Assembly: GCF_900107735.1 (NCBI RefSeq)
Contig: NZ_FNQV01000016.1
Location: 1-54,104 of the forward strand
Source: Bowdeniella nasicola
GTDB lineage: Bacteria; Actinomycetota; Actinomycetes; Actinomycetales; Actinomycetaceae
DNA: 54,104 nucleotides
Reading direction: 5' to 3'
Part shown: piece by piece, positions 35,034 to 43,876 of the stretch
Numbering within the stretch: the first letter of the stretch is position 1
Layout of the letters: each line of letters begins with the position of its first letter
Notes under the pieces: model-generated
The model's input: only the letters and a program-made list of their open reading frames with translations
Told to the model about the DNA's origin: nothing
Database searches by the model: none
Made by a program: the position numbers and the translations under genes

Positions 35034-35557
35034 CGCTGGCAGTAAGCGTTACGACCTCGCAGTGGCTCGGAATTATCGATTCGATCCAGGTGGGTGGTGC
35101 GACGGGCGTAGGCCTGTTCGATGAGATCGGACAGCTCGGCCACGTCACTGGGGTAGGGGGCAAACACCGCATAGCCAGATTCCACGTTGGCGGCCAGCCG
35201 CGAGCGCCAGTGCGTCGTCGTCTCACTGTGGGCGTAGGGCAACGTCAACACCAGCAACCCGGAATTTTGCTGATCACCATCGAGCGAGGCAGCAATTTCC
35301 CAGTCCACAAACTTTCGCGACCACGTGCAGGGGCCGAGTAACACGATCGTGACCACGGAATCACGTAAATACGTTTGGCGGATCGAGCGTTTAATGTACT
35401 CATGGTTAGACGACCCGACGATCGCACCCGCCATCTGGGCACCGATACCGCGGTCTATCAGGCGCTGCCAGGCGCCCGTAAACTCCTCAGTAAAGCGCAT
35501 CGCGTGCTCATAGTCGGCTCGATGGTAGGTCAAAAAGCAGACGCGTGAATTCGGCAT
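35030..35557 (-). CDS. Orphan TIR-like protein (MTH538/ThsB-type, DUF1863)
   Basis: A 175-aa single-domain protein matching the MTH538 TIR-like (DUF1863) fold found in ThsB, the sensor of Thoeris anti-phage systems. After the first strand come YHRADYEHA and an insertion. The diagnostic block IKRSIRQTYLRDSVVTIVLL follows, then GPCTWSRKFVDWEIAASLDG, with the putative catalytic Glu near residue 87. ATG 35557 has GGAG 6 bases upstream. No ThsA (SIR2-SLOG or membrane effector) is encoded nearby; neighbours are a pseudouridine synthase and a PEBP gene. It could be a defence relic, part of a split system, or an unrelated NAD-derived signal enzyme. Its base composition looks less G+C-rich than the genes around it. 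Confidence 0.82.
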   Translation of the reverse strand: MPNSRVCFLTYHRADYEHAMRFTEEFTGAWQRLIDRGIGAQMAGAIVGSSNHEYIKRSIRQTYLRDSVVTIVLLGPCTWSRKFVDWEIAASLDGDQQNSGLLVLTLPYAHSETTTHWRSRLAANVESGYAVFAPYPSDVAELSDLIEQAYARRTTHLDRIDNSEPLRGRNAYCQR

Positions 35558-35596
35558 GAGAAACTCCAATCACCGTTGGTTGGGGGATTAACTCGG

Positions 35597-35621
35597 AGTG
35601 TAATGCACAACGACGCGTCGT
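35597..35621 (-). promoter_or_regulatory. Promoter of the TIR-like gene with perfect 12-bp palindrome
   Basis: On the minus strand a -10-like TACACT (35597-35602) is preceded 7 bases upstream by the perfect palindrome ACGACGCGTCGT (35610-35621). The palindrome lies between the -35 and -10 positions, a typical repressor site. The binding protein is unknown. Confidence 0.35.
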
Positions 35622-35624
35622 GGA

Positions 35625-35641
35625 CCGGCTTACTGAGCCGG
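35625..35641 (-). terminator. Stem-loop after the PEBP gene
   Basis: CCGGCT and AGCCGG pair around a 5-base loop nine bases beyond the PEBP stop codon. Without a T-run it is only a possible terminator. Confidence 0.3.
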
Positions 35642-35649
35642 ATGGTGGG

Positions 35650-36180
35650 CTAGGTGTTCTGGTAGGTCACCGTGAGGGTGGCGCGGGCCAGGGTGTGGAA
35701 GAGCATCGTGAATGCCGCGACCGTCGGGCTGGCGTTCTCGTCCAGGTCCAGGGTGTCAACGTCGAGGGCGTGGACGGCAAAGATGTAGCGGTGTTCCCGG
35801 TCGCCCTTCGGGGGAGCGGCGCCCATGTAGGAGTGGCCGCCGCCGTCATTGCGGACGTGGAAAGCGGCCCCATCGAGTTCGAGATCGGAGGTGCCGGCCC
35901 CGGCGAGCAGCTCGGTCGTCTCGGCGGGAATGTCGAGAACCGTCCAGTGCCAGAAACCGGCCGGGGTGGGAGCATCGGGGTCAAAACAGGTGACGGCAAA
36001 TGACTTGGTGTCCTTCGGGAAGCCGGACCAGCTCAGCTGCGGGGAGGTGTTGCCGCCCTCGGCGACCTGGGCGTCGGGCATGGTGTCGCCGTCGCGGATT
36101 TCGGTGGAGGTCAGCGTGAAGGACGGGACCTCGGGGAGCATCTCGTAGGGTTCGGGGGCGATGGGGCGGGACAGGTTCAT
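35650..36180 (-). CDS. PEBP family protein (YbhB/YbcL, Raf kinase inhibitor-like)
   Basis: A 176-aa protein of the phosphatidylethanolamine-binding family. Seen are [20 protein letters not shown], the ligand-site motif [14 protein letters not shown] and the [20 protein letters not shown] segment. The bacterial function is unclear. The ATG at 36180 has a good GAGGAGA site. Transcribed away from imuA'. Confidence 0.9.
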   Translation of the reverse strand: MNLSRPIAPEPYEMLPEVPSFTLTSTEIRDGDTMPDAQVAEGGNTSPQLSWSGFPKDTKSFAVTCFDPDAPTPAGFWHWTVLDIPAETTELLAGAGTSDLELDGAAFHVRNDGGGHSYMGAAPPKGDREHRYIFAVHALDVDTLDLDENASPTVAAFTMLFHTLARATLTVTYQNT

Positions 36181-36329
36181 GTCTCCTCATTTCTGGCTTG
36201 CCGATGTATCGGATGCGTCACTACCAGGCTAACGGGAGCAGCGAGTTTTCGTTACCGCAACAGGCCGGCGGCGCTCGCCCGTGATTCGAACAGGTGTTTG
36301 GTCTTGCCTGGCGCAGCGTCGGGGAGGCG

Positions 36330-36358
36330 TTCTAGAATCGAACACACGTTCGTATTCG
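36330..36358 (+). promoter_or_regulatory. LexA box within the imuA'-imuB-dnaE2 promoter
   Basis: TCGAACACACGTTCGT (36338-36353) matches the actinobacterial SOS box at 15 of the 16 positions when the N4 is ignored. It fills the spacer between a -35-like TTCTAG (36330-36335) and a -10-like TATTCG (36353-36358), separated by 17 bases. LexA binding should silence the mutasome operon until DNA is damaged. Confidence 0.8.
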
Positions 36359-36372
36359 GGGAGGAGGTTCTC

Positions 36373-36984
36373 GTGGATCGGTTAGCCCACGCCCGCTCAA
36401 TTTTGCAGGTGGCAGAAACCCGGACCGGGGTGCGCCCACCCGATGAGGAGGACCGCGTGCCCGACGCGCTGCGCGGACTCCTGCCACGCGGGGTGCCCGC
36501 CGGCGGCATCGTGCACGTCAGCGGCTCGCGCACCATCGTGTGGTCGCTGGCCGCCACACTCATGGGCAGCCGGGGCTGGTGCGTCGTCATCGGGCTGCGG
36601 GACGTCGGCTGGTATGCCGCCAAGCAGGCCGGGCTGGATCTGGCTCGGGTGCTCTATCTGCCCACCGGCGCGACCCCGCCCGTGCTCGCCGCGGCGATCG
36701 ATGGCGCGGACGTCCTTATCGTGGGATCGGCGCGCTCGCTCGGCGCCGGCGATCAGCGGGCGGTTGCCGGGCGGCTACGCAATCGCGGAACGCGGCTCAT
36801 CACGACGATTCCCTGGCCCGGCGCGACCCAGATTACGGCGAGCGTCGTGCATGCTCACGGCTGCGATGACGGGGCCGGCTACCTCACCGAGCGCGTCATT
36901 CACGCGCGCTCACAGGGCCGCAGCGTGCGGCTGGCCGCCGGGGACGAACTGACGGCCTACCGGCCCCTGGCGGTGGTCTCGTGA
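36373..36984 (+). CDS. imuA': ImuA' mutasome accessory protein
   Basis: A 203-aa RecA-like/SulA-like accessory factor of the DnaE2 mutasome. Segments LRGLLPRGVPAGGIVHVSG and GLRDVGWYAAKQAGLDLARV match the actinobacterial ImuA' family, which lacks a full Walker A motif. I chose GTG 36373, preceded by GAGGAGG; an upstream in-frame codon would place the LexA box inside the gene. Its TGA overlaps the GTG of imuB, so the three genes are co-translated. Confidence 0.88.
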   Translation: MDRLAHARSILQVAETRTGVRPPDEEDRVPDALRGLLPRGVPAGGIVHVSGSRTIVWSLAATLMGSRGWCVVIGLRDVGWYAAKQAGLDLARVLYLPTGATPPVLAAAIDGADVLIVGSARSLGAGDQRAVAGRLRNRGTRLITTIPWPGATQITASVVHAHGCDDGAGYLTERVIHARSQGRSVRLAAGDELTAYRPLAVVS

Positions 36985-38564
36985 CGCGGCAGGTGTGTTT
37001 GTGGGTGCCCAACTGGCCGCTCGCGGCGGCGATCAGCGAGGGACTAATCGACCCGGAGGCGCCGGCGGTCGTCCACGATGCGCGCGGGGTGCGGGCGCTG
37101 TCGCCCGCTGCCGGGCGGCGGGGTGTGCGGCGCGGGATGCGGCGACGCGCGGCGGTCGCCACCTGCCCGGAGCTCGTCGTCGTGGCCGACGATCCGGCGC
37201 GCGAAGCGCGAGTCTTTGAAACGGTGCTGACGGGCCTGGACGAGGTCATCGCGCTGCCGGTCATCATCCGGCCGGGGCTCGTCATCGCCGATGCGCGCGG
37301 CCCGGCGCGGCACTGCGGCGGCGAATGGGAACTGGCCGAGGCACTGACCGGCGCGGTCGTGCGCGCCTCGGGCGCCGAGGCGCACGTCGGGATCGCCGAG
37401 GGGACGCTCGCGGCGATCCTCGCCGCCCGCAGCCAGGGCGTCGTGCCAGCGGATCAGACGGCGCAATTCCTCGCCGCCCAGCCCATGACAGCGCTGAGCG
37501 CGGTCACCAGCAGCGCCCGGCTGGCGCGAGACCTCGAAGAGCTCATCGAACTGTGTGACCGCTTTGGGATTCGCACGCTCGCCGATTTCCTCGCACTGCC
37601 GCGCGCCGCGGTCGCGACCCGCTTCGGGACGACCGGCATCACCGCCTACGATCTGGCGCGCGGCCACGACGTCGTCATGCCGCACGCGAGCAGCGAGCGC
37701 GCCGAGGTGGGAGCCGGGCGGGAGTATGACCCGCCGCTTGCCACGAGCGAAGCCGCAGCCTTCGCCGCGCGCAGCCTGGCCGAAGAGCTCGCCGACCGCC
37801 TCACCGGTCGCAGCTGCACGCACCTACTTGTCACGGCTCGCACGACGACGGGCACCAGCCACGAACGCACGTGGGTCGTGGCCGGCGCGGACGGTGGGGG
37901 CCGCCTGACGCCCGCCGCCATGACCGATCGGGTGCGCTGGCAGCTCGATGCGTGGCTCACGCGCCGTGGCAAGGACGCGCCCGATGGCGAGCTGAGCTAC
38001 CTCGAGCTGCGGGCCCAAGGGGTCGGATCCGGCGATGATCGCGGCACCCCGCTGTGGGGGCGCGGCGATGATCGGGAGCGGGTGGATCGGGCCCTGGCCC
38101 GGTTGCAATCGCTCGCCGGAATCTCCCGCGTCAACGTCCTGGTCGAGCAGGGCGGGCGCGATCCGCGCTCCCGCGTTGCGGTGCTGCCCGCCGTCGCGCC
38201 ACACGATGGACTGCGCCCGGTGGCCGGCAGCTGGCCCGGCGCCCTGCTCGGACCGGCACCGACGGTGCTGCTGGAGACGACGGTGACGATCCAGCTCTTT
38301 GATTCTCGCGGCGAGCCGATCGCGGTGCCGCCGGCGCATCGCGGCTGGCTCCCGGCCCCCGCGAGCTATCGCCTGAACGAGGCACTGCCCGCTATCCCGC
38401 CGCAAGGCGCCGTCGTGCAGTGGGCGGGCCCCTGGCCGCTACTGGAGCGCTGGTGGGAGGGGCTGCCCGAACGCTGCTACCTCCAGCTCGTCATCGCCGA
38501 CGGTCCGCCCCTGCTCGTCGTCGGAGCGCGGGGCACCTGGCGGATCGAGGGGCACTATGACTAG
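36981..38564 (+). CDS. imuB: ImuB, inactive Y-family polymerase of the mutasome
   Basis: A 527-aa Y-family polymerase homologue that links ImuA' and DnaE2 to the sliding clamp. The N-terminus reads VCLWVPNWPL where active Y-family enzymes carry catalytic Asp residues, and the second acidic pair is replaced by IADARG, as expected for the non-catalytic ImuB. A clamp-binding-like GTPLWG occurs near residue 354; it corresponds to the QLPLWG motif known in mycobacteria but has lost the leading Gln-Leu. The start is GTG, overlapping the imuA' stop; the end overlaps dnaE2 by 8 bases. Confidence 0.92.
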   Translation: MTRQVCLWVPNWPLAAAISEGLIDPEAPAVVHDARGVRALSPAAGRRGVRRGMRRRAAVATCPELVVVADDPAREARVFETVLTGLDEVIALPVIIRPGLVIADARGPARHCGGEWELAEALTGAVVRASGAEAHVGIAEGTLAAILAARSQGVVPADQTAQFLAAQPMTALSAVTSSARLARDLEELIELCDRFGIRTLADFLALPRAAVATRFGTTGITAYDLARGHDVVMPHASSERAEVGAGREYDPPLATSEAAAFAARSLAEELADRLTGRSCTHLLVTARTTTGTSHERTWVVAGADGGGRLTPAAMTDRVRWQLDAWLTRRGKDAPDGELSYLELRAQGVGSGDDRGTPLWGRGDDRERVDRALARLQSLAGISRVNVLVEQGGRDPRSRVAVLPAVAPHDGLRPVAGSWPGALLGPAPTVLLETTVTIQLFDSRGEPIAVPPAHRGWLPAPASYRLNEALPAIPPQGAVVQWAGPWPLLERWWEGLPERCYLQLVIADGPPLLVVGARGTWRIEGHYD

Positions 38565-41500
38565 GCCGCGATACGCCGAGCTGCATTCGCATTCGGCCTT
38601 CACCTTTTTGCGCGGCGCAACGGACCCGGCCCGCCTGGCCGAGCGCGCCGCCGAGCTTGGTCTTGCCGCGCACGCCCTGACGGATCGCGACGGACTCTAT
38701 GGCGTGATCCAGCATTCGCGGGCGGCAGCGGACGTGGGGCTGCCCGCCGTCACGGGAGCCGAGCTCACCCATCGCGGCGCGAGCGGTGACTACGCGCTCG
38801 TGGCACTCGCCCGCCACGAGGCTGACTATGCGCACCTGTCACGCACCCTCGCCGCCGCCCACCTTGCGACCGGGACCGAACAGGCCTCCCGCCTGCGCCC
38901 GCTGCACGTCAACCTGGAGGACCTCGCCGCCGGAGGCGACTTCCTCGTGCTGACGGGAGCGCGCGATGACGGCGAAATCCCGCGCCTGATTCAAGCCGGC
39001 GATTGCGACGCCGCCAGCGCTGCCCTGGATCGACTCGTCGCGCTGTTTGGCAGCTCGAACGTCGCTGTCGAGATCACCGCCACCGGCCGCGGGGATGACG
39101 CAGCGCTGCATGATGCCCTGGCCGAGCTCGCGCAGCGCTTTAGTCTGCCCCTCGTCGCGACGGGGGATGTCTACTGCGCCCGGCCCGAGGAATTCGCCCT
39201 GCTCACGGCGTTGCGGGCCACCTCGTGCAATGAACCGCTCACCGTCGCGGACGCAGAGCTGCCGCCCGCCCCGCCCTACCTGCGCAGTGCCCAGGAGATG
39301 ATGCTCTTACACCGCAGGCACCCCCAAGCCGTATCGACGGCCGCGGAACTCGGCGCGGAATGCGCCTTTGATCTGTCCCTCATCGCGCCCAACCTGCCGC
39401 CGCATCCGGTGCCCGATGGCCACAGCGAGGCAAGCTGGCTACGAGAACTCACGATGCGCGGGGCCGCCGCGCGCTATGGCCCGCCGGAGGCGGAGCGCGT
39501 GCCCGGTGCCTACGCGATGATCGAGCACGAGCTTGCCGTGATCGAAAAGCTCGGGTTTCCCGGGTATTTCCTCATCGTGCACGAGATCGTCGACTTTTGC
39601 CGCAGTGAAGGAATCCTGTGCCAGGGGCGTGGCTCGGCGGCGAATTCAGCCGTGTGTTTCGCCCTCGGTATCACCGCCGTCGATGCGGTGACCCATCGCC
39701 TCTTGTTCGAGCGCTTCTTATCTCCCGGACGCTCGGGCCCACCCGATATCGATATCGATATCGAATCCGGCAGGAGAGAAGAGGTCATCCAGTTCGTGTA
39801 CCGGCGTTACGGGCGCGAGCGCGCCGCCCTCGTCGCCAACGTCATCAGTTATCGGACTAGGTCCGCGGTGCGTGACGCCGCCCGCGCACTCGGCTACAGC
39901 GCGGGCGCAAGCGATGCGATGACGAAAAAACTCGAACGGTGGGGAGCGGTCGATGCTGATGCGGGCGTGCCGCAGCCGGTCGCGAACCTGGCCGAGCAGT
40001 TCATGCGGCTGCCGCGCCACCTGGGGATCCATCCCGGTGGCATGGTGCTGTGCGACCGCCCGGTCATTGAGGTATGCCCCATCCAGTGGGCGGCGATGCC
40101 CGGCCGCACGGTCCTGCAGTGGGATAAGGACGATTGCGCTGATGCGGGGCTCGTGAAATTCGATCTGCTCGGCCTTGGCATGCTGACGGCGCTGCGCCAC
40201 GCCTTCAACTCGCTGACCGAGCTCGGCATCACCCACGACGGCCGCCCGATCGACCTGCACGATATCCCGCAAGAAGACCCCGGCGTTTATGACCTGCTGT
40301 GTGCCGCCGATACCGTTGGTGTCTTCCAGGTCGAATCGCGCGCCCAGATGCAGACCCTGCCGCGGATGCGGCCGCGGTGTTTTTACGACATCGTCGTCGA
40401 AGTCGCGCTCATTCGGCCCGGTCCAATCCAGGGCGGATCGGTCAACCCCTATCTGCGACGGCGGCTGGGGCGAGAGCCGGTCACCTACCTACATCCGCTG
40501 CTGAAGCCCGCACTAGAAAAAACCCTCGGGGTGCCGCTGTTTCAAGAACAGCTCATGCAGATCGCCGTTGATGCCGCAGGATTTACGCCCGCAGAAGCCG
40601 ATCGATTACGCAAGGCCATGGGGGCCAAGCGATCCTTGGAACGCATGGCCGAACTCCATGACCGGTTGATCGAGGGGATGGCACAGCGCGGCATCGAAGC
40701 GGGAATCGCGGAGCAGATTTATACGACGCTGGAGGGCTTTGCGAGTTTCGGTTTTCCCGAGTCGCACTCCTTTTCTTTTGCCTATCTCGTCTATGCCTCC
40801 GCCTATCTCAAAGTGCATCATCCCGAGTCGCTGTATGCCGGCCTGCTGGCAGCCCAGCCCATGGGGTTTTACTCGCCTCAATCCCTCGTGGCTGATGCTC
40901 GGCGCCACGGGGTGCGGGTGATCCCGGCCGATGTCATGACCTCGCAGGTGCACGCGAGCGTCGTGCGTGGGGACTTCGAGACCGATCCGCGCAAGGATCC
41001 CGAATACGATCCGGCCGTCGGCAACCTGTCCCATCCGGATCCGCGGCTCGCGGTGCGTCTGGGGTTAGCCTCCATCCGGGGGATCGGTGAAGCCGCAGCC
41101 GAGCGGATTGTTGCGGCTCGCCCGTTTCGCGATCCAATGGAGCTGGCCGCCCGGGCCCGCCTGTCGACGACCCAGATCGAGAATCTCGCGAGCGCGGGAG
41201 CGCTGCGCGCCTTTGGCTCCCGGCGCGAGATGCTGTGGTCGGCCACATGGGCGGGGGCCGCGGCCGGGCGGCGCCACCGGGTGGGGGATATCGTCTACGA
41301 GCAACTGCCCATTCCAGGCATCGATGCGGTCGCCACGCTGCCGCAGCTCCCCGAGCTCACGACGGTCGAGCGCAGTGTGCTGGACGTATGGTCGGCGGGT
41401 GTGAGCCCCGAACACCCCGTGTCTTTCGTCCGCGAAAAGCTCCGGGATGCGGGGGTCTTGAGCGTGGCCCAGTTTAAGGAACTGCCAGACGCCACCCGGG

Positions 41501-41766
41501 CCCGCACGGCGGGCCTTGTCACCCATCGCCAGCGCCCCGGAACCGCCGGCGGCGTCACTTTTCTTGCCCTGGAAGACGAAACGGGAATTATCAACGTCAT
41601 CTGTTCTCCCGGCGTATGGCAGGCCTACCGTCCCATCGCGCGCGGGCAGGCGGCACTCATCATCCGGGGCCGGATTCAAACTCAGGACGGGGTCGTCGCG
41701 TTGCAAGCGGATCGCTTCGAGCCGCTCAGTTTGCAAGTTCCCTCGCGCTCGCGAGATTTTCGCTAG
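38557..41766 (+). CDS. dnaE2: Error-prone DNA polymerase III alpha subunit DnaE2
   Basis: The 1069-aa C-family polymerase responsible for damage-induced mutagenesis. The N-terminal PHP domain begins YAELHSHSAFTFLRGATDPA. The polymerase active site has GRGSAANSAVCFALGIT and the catalytic triad region PPDIDIDIES (near residue 398). VALIRPGPIQGGSVNPYLRR and the C-terminal OB domain with GGVTFLALEDETGIINVI follow. The length is typical of DnaE2. It is the third gene of the LexA-controlled operon. Confidence 0.96.
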   Translation: MTRPRYAELHSHSAFTFLRGATDPARLAERAAELGLAAHALTDRDGLYGVIQHSRAAADVGLPAVTGAELTHRGASGDYALVALARHEADYAHLSRTLAAAHLATGTEQASRLRPLHVNLEDLAAGGDFLVLTGARDDGEIPRLIQAGDCDAASAALDRLVALFGSSNVAVEITATGRGDDAALHDALAELAQRFSLPLVATGDVYCARPEEFALLTALRATSCNEPLTVADAELPPAPPYLRSAQEMMLLHRRHPQAVSTAAELGAECAFDLSLIAPNLPPHPVPDGHSEASWLRELTMRGAAARYGPPEAERVPGAYAMIEHELAVIEKLGFPGYFLIVHEIVDFCRSEGILCQGRGSAANSAVCFALGITAVDAVTHRLLFERFLSPGRSGPPDIDIDIESGRREEVIQFVYRRYGRERAALVANVISYRTRSAVRDAARALGYSAGASDAMTKKLERWGAVDADAGVPQPVANLAEQFMRLPRHLGIHPGGMVLCDRPVIEVCPIQWAAMPGRTVLQWDKDDCADAGLVKFDLLGLGMLTALRHAFNSLTELGITHDGRPIDLHDIPQEDPGVYDLLCAADTVGVFQVESRAQMQTLPRMRPRCFYDIVVEVALIRPGPIQGGSVNPYLRRRLGREPVTYLHPLLKPALEKTLGVPLFQEQLMQIAVDAAGFTPAEADRLRKAMGAKRSLERMAELHDRLIEGMAQRGIEAGIAEQIYTTLEGFASFGFPESHSFSFAYLVYASAYLKVHHPESLYAGLLAAQPMGFYSPQSLVADARRHGVRVIPADVMTSQVHASVVRGDFETDPRKDPEYDPAVGNLSHPDPRLAVRLGLASIRGIGEAAAERIVAARPFRDPMELAARARLSTTQIENLASAGALRAFGSRREMLWSATWAGAAAGRRHRVGDIVYEQLPIPGIDAVATLPQLPELTTVERSVLDVWSAGVSPEHPVSFVREKLRDAGVLSVAQFKELPDATRARTAGLVTHRQRPGTAGGVTFLALEDETGIINVICSPGVWQAYRPIARGQAALIIRGRIQTQDGVVALQADRFEPLSLQVPSRSRDFR

Positions 41767-41767
41767 C

Positions 41768-43135
41768 TCACTCCGCGATGAGTTCGTCCTCATCGACGTG
41801 CGGGAGTCGAGACATCGGCGGATCCGGGTTCGATAGCGTCCGGTAGACCGCCCACACCACCGAGATAATCGGGATCGCGATGATGGCACCAAACAAGCCC
41901 ACCGCGAACGTACCGGCGGTCACGCCCACCGCCACGACGACGGGGTGCAAAGAGACCTGTTTGCCCATCACCAGGGGCTGTAAGACGTGGCCCTCAAACT
42001 GGCCGATCAGCGCAATACCGATACCCACAATCGCGGCCTTACCAACGCCCCCGGCAGCGAGCGCCACCACCATGGCGATGACCATGGCCGCGGGCGCACC
42101 CACGAGCGGAATAAAGGCACCGATGATCACGAGTACAGCGAGCGGAGCCGCGAGCGGAATATCGAGGATCCACAGCAGGATGAAGGCAAAAATACCGTCG
42201 GAAACCGCGACGATCATCGTGCCGCGAGCGTATCCGGAGAACGTCAGCCAGCCAGCGGCGGCGGCGCGATGGGTGTTCTCGCGGTTGCGCGCAGGCAGCA
42301 GGTTGAGGAACCACAGCCACATCTTGTCGCCAGTGGTGAGGAAGAAAACCGCGATGAACAAAGACAGGGCAAGAATCGTAAAGATGATCGCGACGGTGCC
42401 CGCGTTCGATAGCACCTGAGAGGCGAGGTCCCCAGCGTTTTCTTGCACGTAGGTCGTGCCCTTGTCCACCAGGTCCTTGACACCGTCAGTGATTTCTTGG
42501 CGCGTCAGGTGCCAGGGCAGCGGGCCCCGCTCCAAAAAGTCGATGATCGTATCGACGCCGTCGGAGAACTTGGTGGCGAGATCATTCCACTCTCCAGACA
42601 CGGAGTAGCCGACGTAGAACATGAGGCCACCGAAAACCCCGAATGCCCCAAACAGCGAGAGAGCTGTGGCAAGCGGGCGCGGCATGAATAGTGCCAACCA
42701 GGAGACGATCGGCCACAGCACCGAGGTGGCGACGAGCGCGAGGAAGACGGCAATGAAGACGAGTTCGATCTTGGCGGTGACAAAGACGATCCCCGAGATC
42801 ACGAGGACGATGCCGATGAGGTACCAAGCACCCAGCCCGTACTTCGACAGCCACCGCGGCACCGAGGACTGGCCACGGGAGGAGACCGCTCGCTCCGGCA
42901 TCCGGCGCACGCTCACCCGGCCCGCGGTCGTCGCGCGGTAGCGCCGCGGCGGGCCTTCCGGCAGACGGGGCGGGGGAGACGCCGTTGGGGTATTCGGTAC
43001 TAGCGGGGTCGCCGAGGTCGACATGGGAGGATTGGCGGGACGGCGCCGCACCCGAGAAAGGGCATTACCGGAGGAGCGCATCGCGCGCGAACCAGCACGC
43101 GTGACTGCTTTGGCGGCTCGCGTGAAACGGTTCAT
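41768..43135 (-). CDS. AI-2E family (PerM-like) transporter
   Basis: A 455-aa membrane protein with about seven to eight helices of the AI-2E transporter family, after a basic, Pro-rich cytoplasmic N-terminus of about 95 residues. The family signature GIALIGQFEGHVLQPLVMGK, with the following VSLHPVVVAVGVTAG, and GAFIPLVGAPAAMVIAM are visible. The cargo is unknown: some relatives export AI-2, others ions. ATG 43135 is preceded by TAGACT at the leaderless distance; MSTSAT at 43024 is a possible alternative start. It follows the HAD gene by 9 bases. Confidence 0.9.
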   Translation of the reverse strand: MNRFTRAAKAVTRAGSRAMRSSGNALSRVRRRPANPPMSTSATPLVPNTPTASPPPRLPEGPPRRYRATTAGRVSVRRMPERAVSSRGQSSVPRWLSKYGLGAWYLIGIVLVISGIVFVTAKIELVFIAVFLALVATSVLWPIVSWLALFMPRPLATALSLFGAFGVFGGLMFYVGYSVSGEWNDLATKFSDGVDTIIDFLERGPLPWHLTRQEITDGVKDLVDKGTTYVQENAGDLASQVLSNAGTVAIIFTILALSLFIAVFFLTTGDKMWLWFLNLLPARNRENTHRAAAAGWLTFSGYARGTMIVAVSDGIFAFILLWILDIPLAAPLAVLVIIGAFIPLVGAPAAMVIAMVVALAAGGVGKAAIVGIGIALIGQFEGHVLQPLVMGKQVSLHPVVVAVGVTAGTFAVGLFGAIIAIPIISVVWAVYRTLSNPDPPMSRLPHVDEDELIAE

Positions 43136-43141
43136 GGGCCC

Positions 43142-43147
43142 AGTCTA
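43142..43147 (-). promoter_or_regulatory. -10-like TAGACT before AI-2E transporter gene
   Basis: On the minus strand TAGACT ends 6 bases before the ATG at 43135 and overlaps the stop of the HAD gene, so the gene may have a leaderless transcript of its own. Confidence 0.35.
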
Positions 43148-43804
43148 TGGCTGGCCCTGGCCGGGTGCAGGTTCCCACTCGGCAAGGAGCTCACTTGGCG
43201 CATGAACGATCGGGAAGCCATCGGCCTCACTCGGCGAGCCATAGCCCCATGCGACGAACACGGCGTCAATCCCGTTGACGCGCGCACCCTCCATGTCATA
43301 GCGGCGATCACCAATCATCACCGCGGCGGAGGTCTCGATGCCCGCCTCGGTAAGGCGATTCAAGCAAAGCTCAACGACCTGCTCCTTGTGGTTGATGCCG
43401 CGCGTCGGATCGGCGCCCGTGATGACGGTGAAGTGATCGGTGAGGTTCTTCGCGGCAAGGATTTCGCGCGCGGCCACCTCGGGCTTGGCCGTTGCGATGG
43501 CGTGAATGACGCCGTGACGCGTTGCGGCCTCGATCGTCTCGATGACTTCGGGATAGATGGGGGCGCTCGTCATCGTCGCGCCATAGATCCGGCGATACTC
43601 GGCGATGACATCATGCACGGCATCAAGCGGCACGCCGCAAAACCGGGGGAGGCCTTCGATCAGGGGCGGGCCAACGCAGCCGCGAGCCTGTTCTTCGGGC
43701 ACATCGGGCAGGCCGCATGCGGCAAGGGCCTGCCGGATTGAGCCGATGATTGTCGCGCCAGAATCGATCAGCGTGCCATCAAGGTCCCACAGAAAAACTC
43801 GCAC
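43145..43804 (-). CDS. HAD-family phosphatase (Gph/PpaX-like)
   Basis: A 219-aa HAD hydrolase with FLWDLDGTLIDSG (nucleophile Asp 7), the cap domain, the IATAKPEVAAREIL motif II/III region and VMIGDRRYDMEGARVNG (motif IV). Relatives include phosphoglycolate phosphatase and pyrophosphatase PpaX; the substrate cannot be set. It starts with GTG (43804), with TAGGGT at the leaderless distance. Confidence 0.87.
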   Translation of the reverse strand: MRVFLWDLDGTLIDSGATIIGSIRQALAACGLPDVPEEQARGCVGPPLIEGLPRFCGVPLDAVHDVIAEYRRIYGATMTSAPIYPEVIETIEAATRHGVIHAIATAKPEVAAREILAAKNLTDHFTVITGADPTRGINHKEQVVELCLNRLTEAGIETSAAVMIGDRRYDMEGARVNGIDAVFVAWGYGSPSEADGFPIVHAPSELLAEWEPAPGQGQP

Positions 43805-43810
43805 GACCTC

Positions 43811-43816
43811 ACCCTA
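43811..43816 (-). promoter_or_regulatory. -10 box TAGGGT, leaderless start of the HAD gene
   Basis: On the minus strand TAGGGT ends 6 bases before the GTG at 43804. It drives the HAD gene and possibly the AI-2E gene, away from the ABC exporter. Confidence 0.4.
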
Positions 43817-43876
43817 TCGACGATTTGGGCTTAGACTGAACCGGCTTCGCCATATTGAAACTCTCAGAAGGACTCC

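Noticed and set aside
34158-36180. Thoeris or other defence island around the TIR-like gene
   Set aside because: I looked for ThsA, SIR2, SLOG, STING, CBASS or restriction genes on both sides and found none; only the TIR-like gene itself fits.
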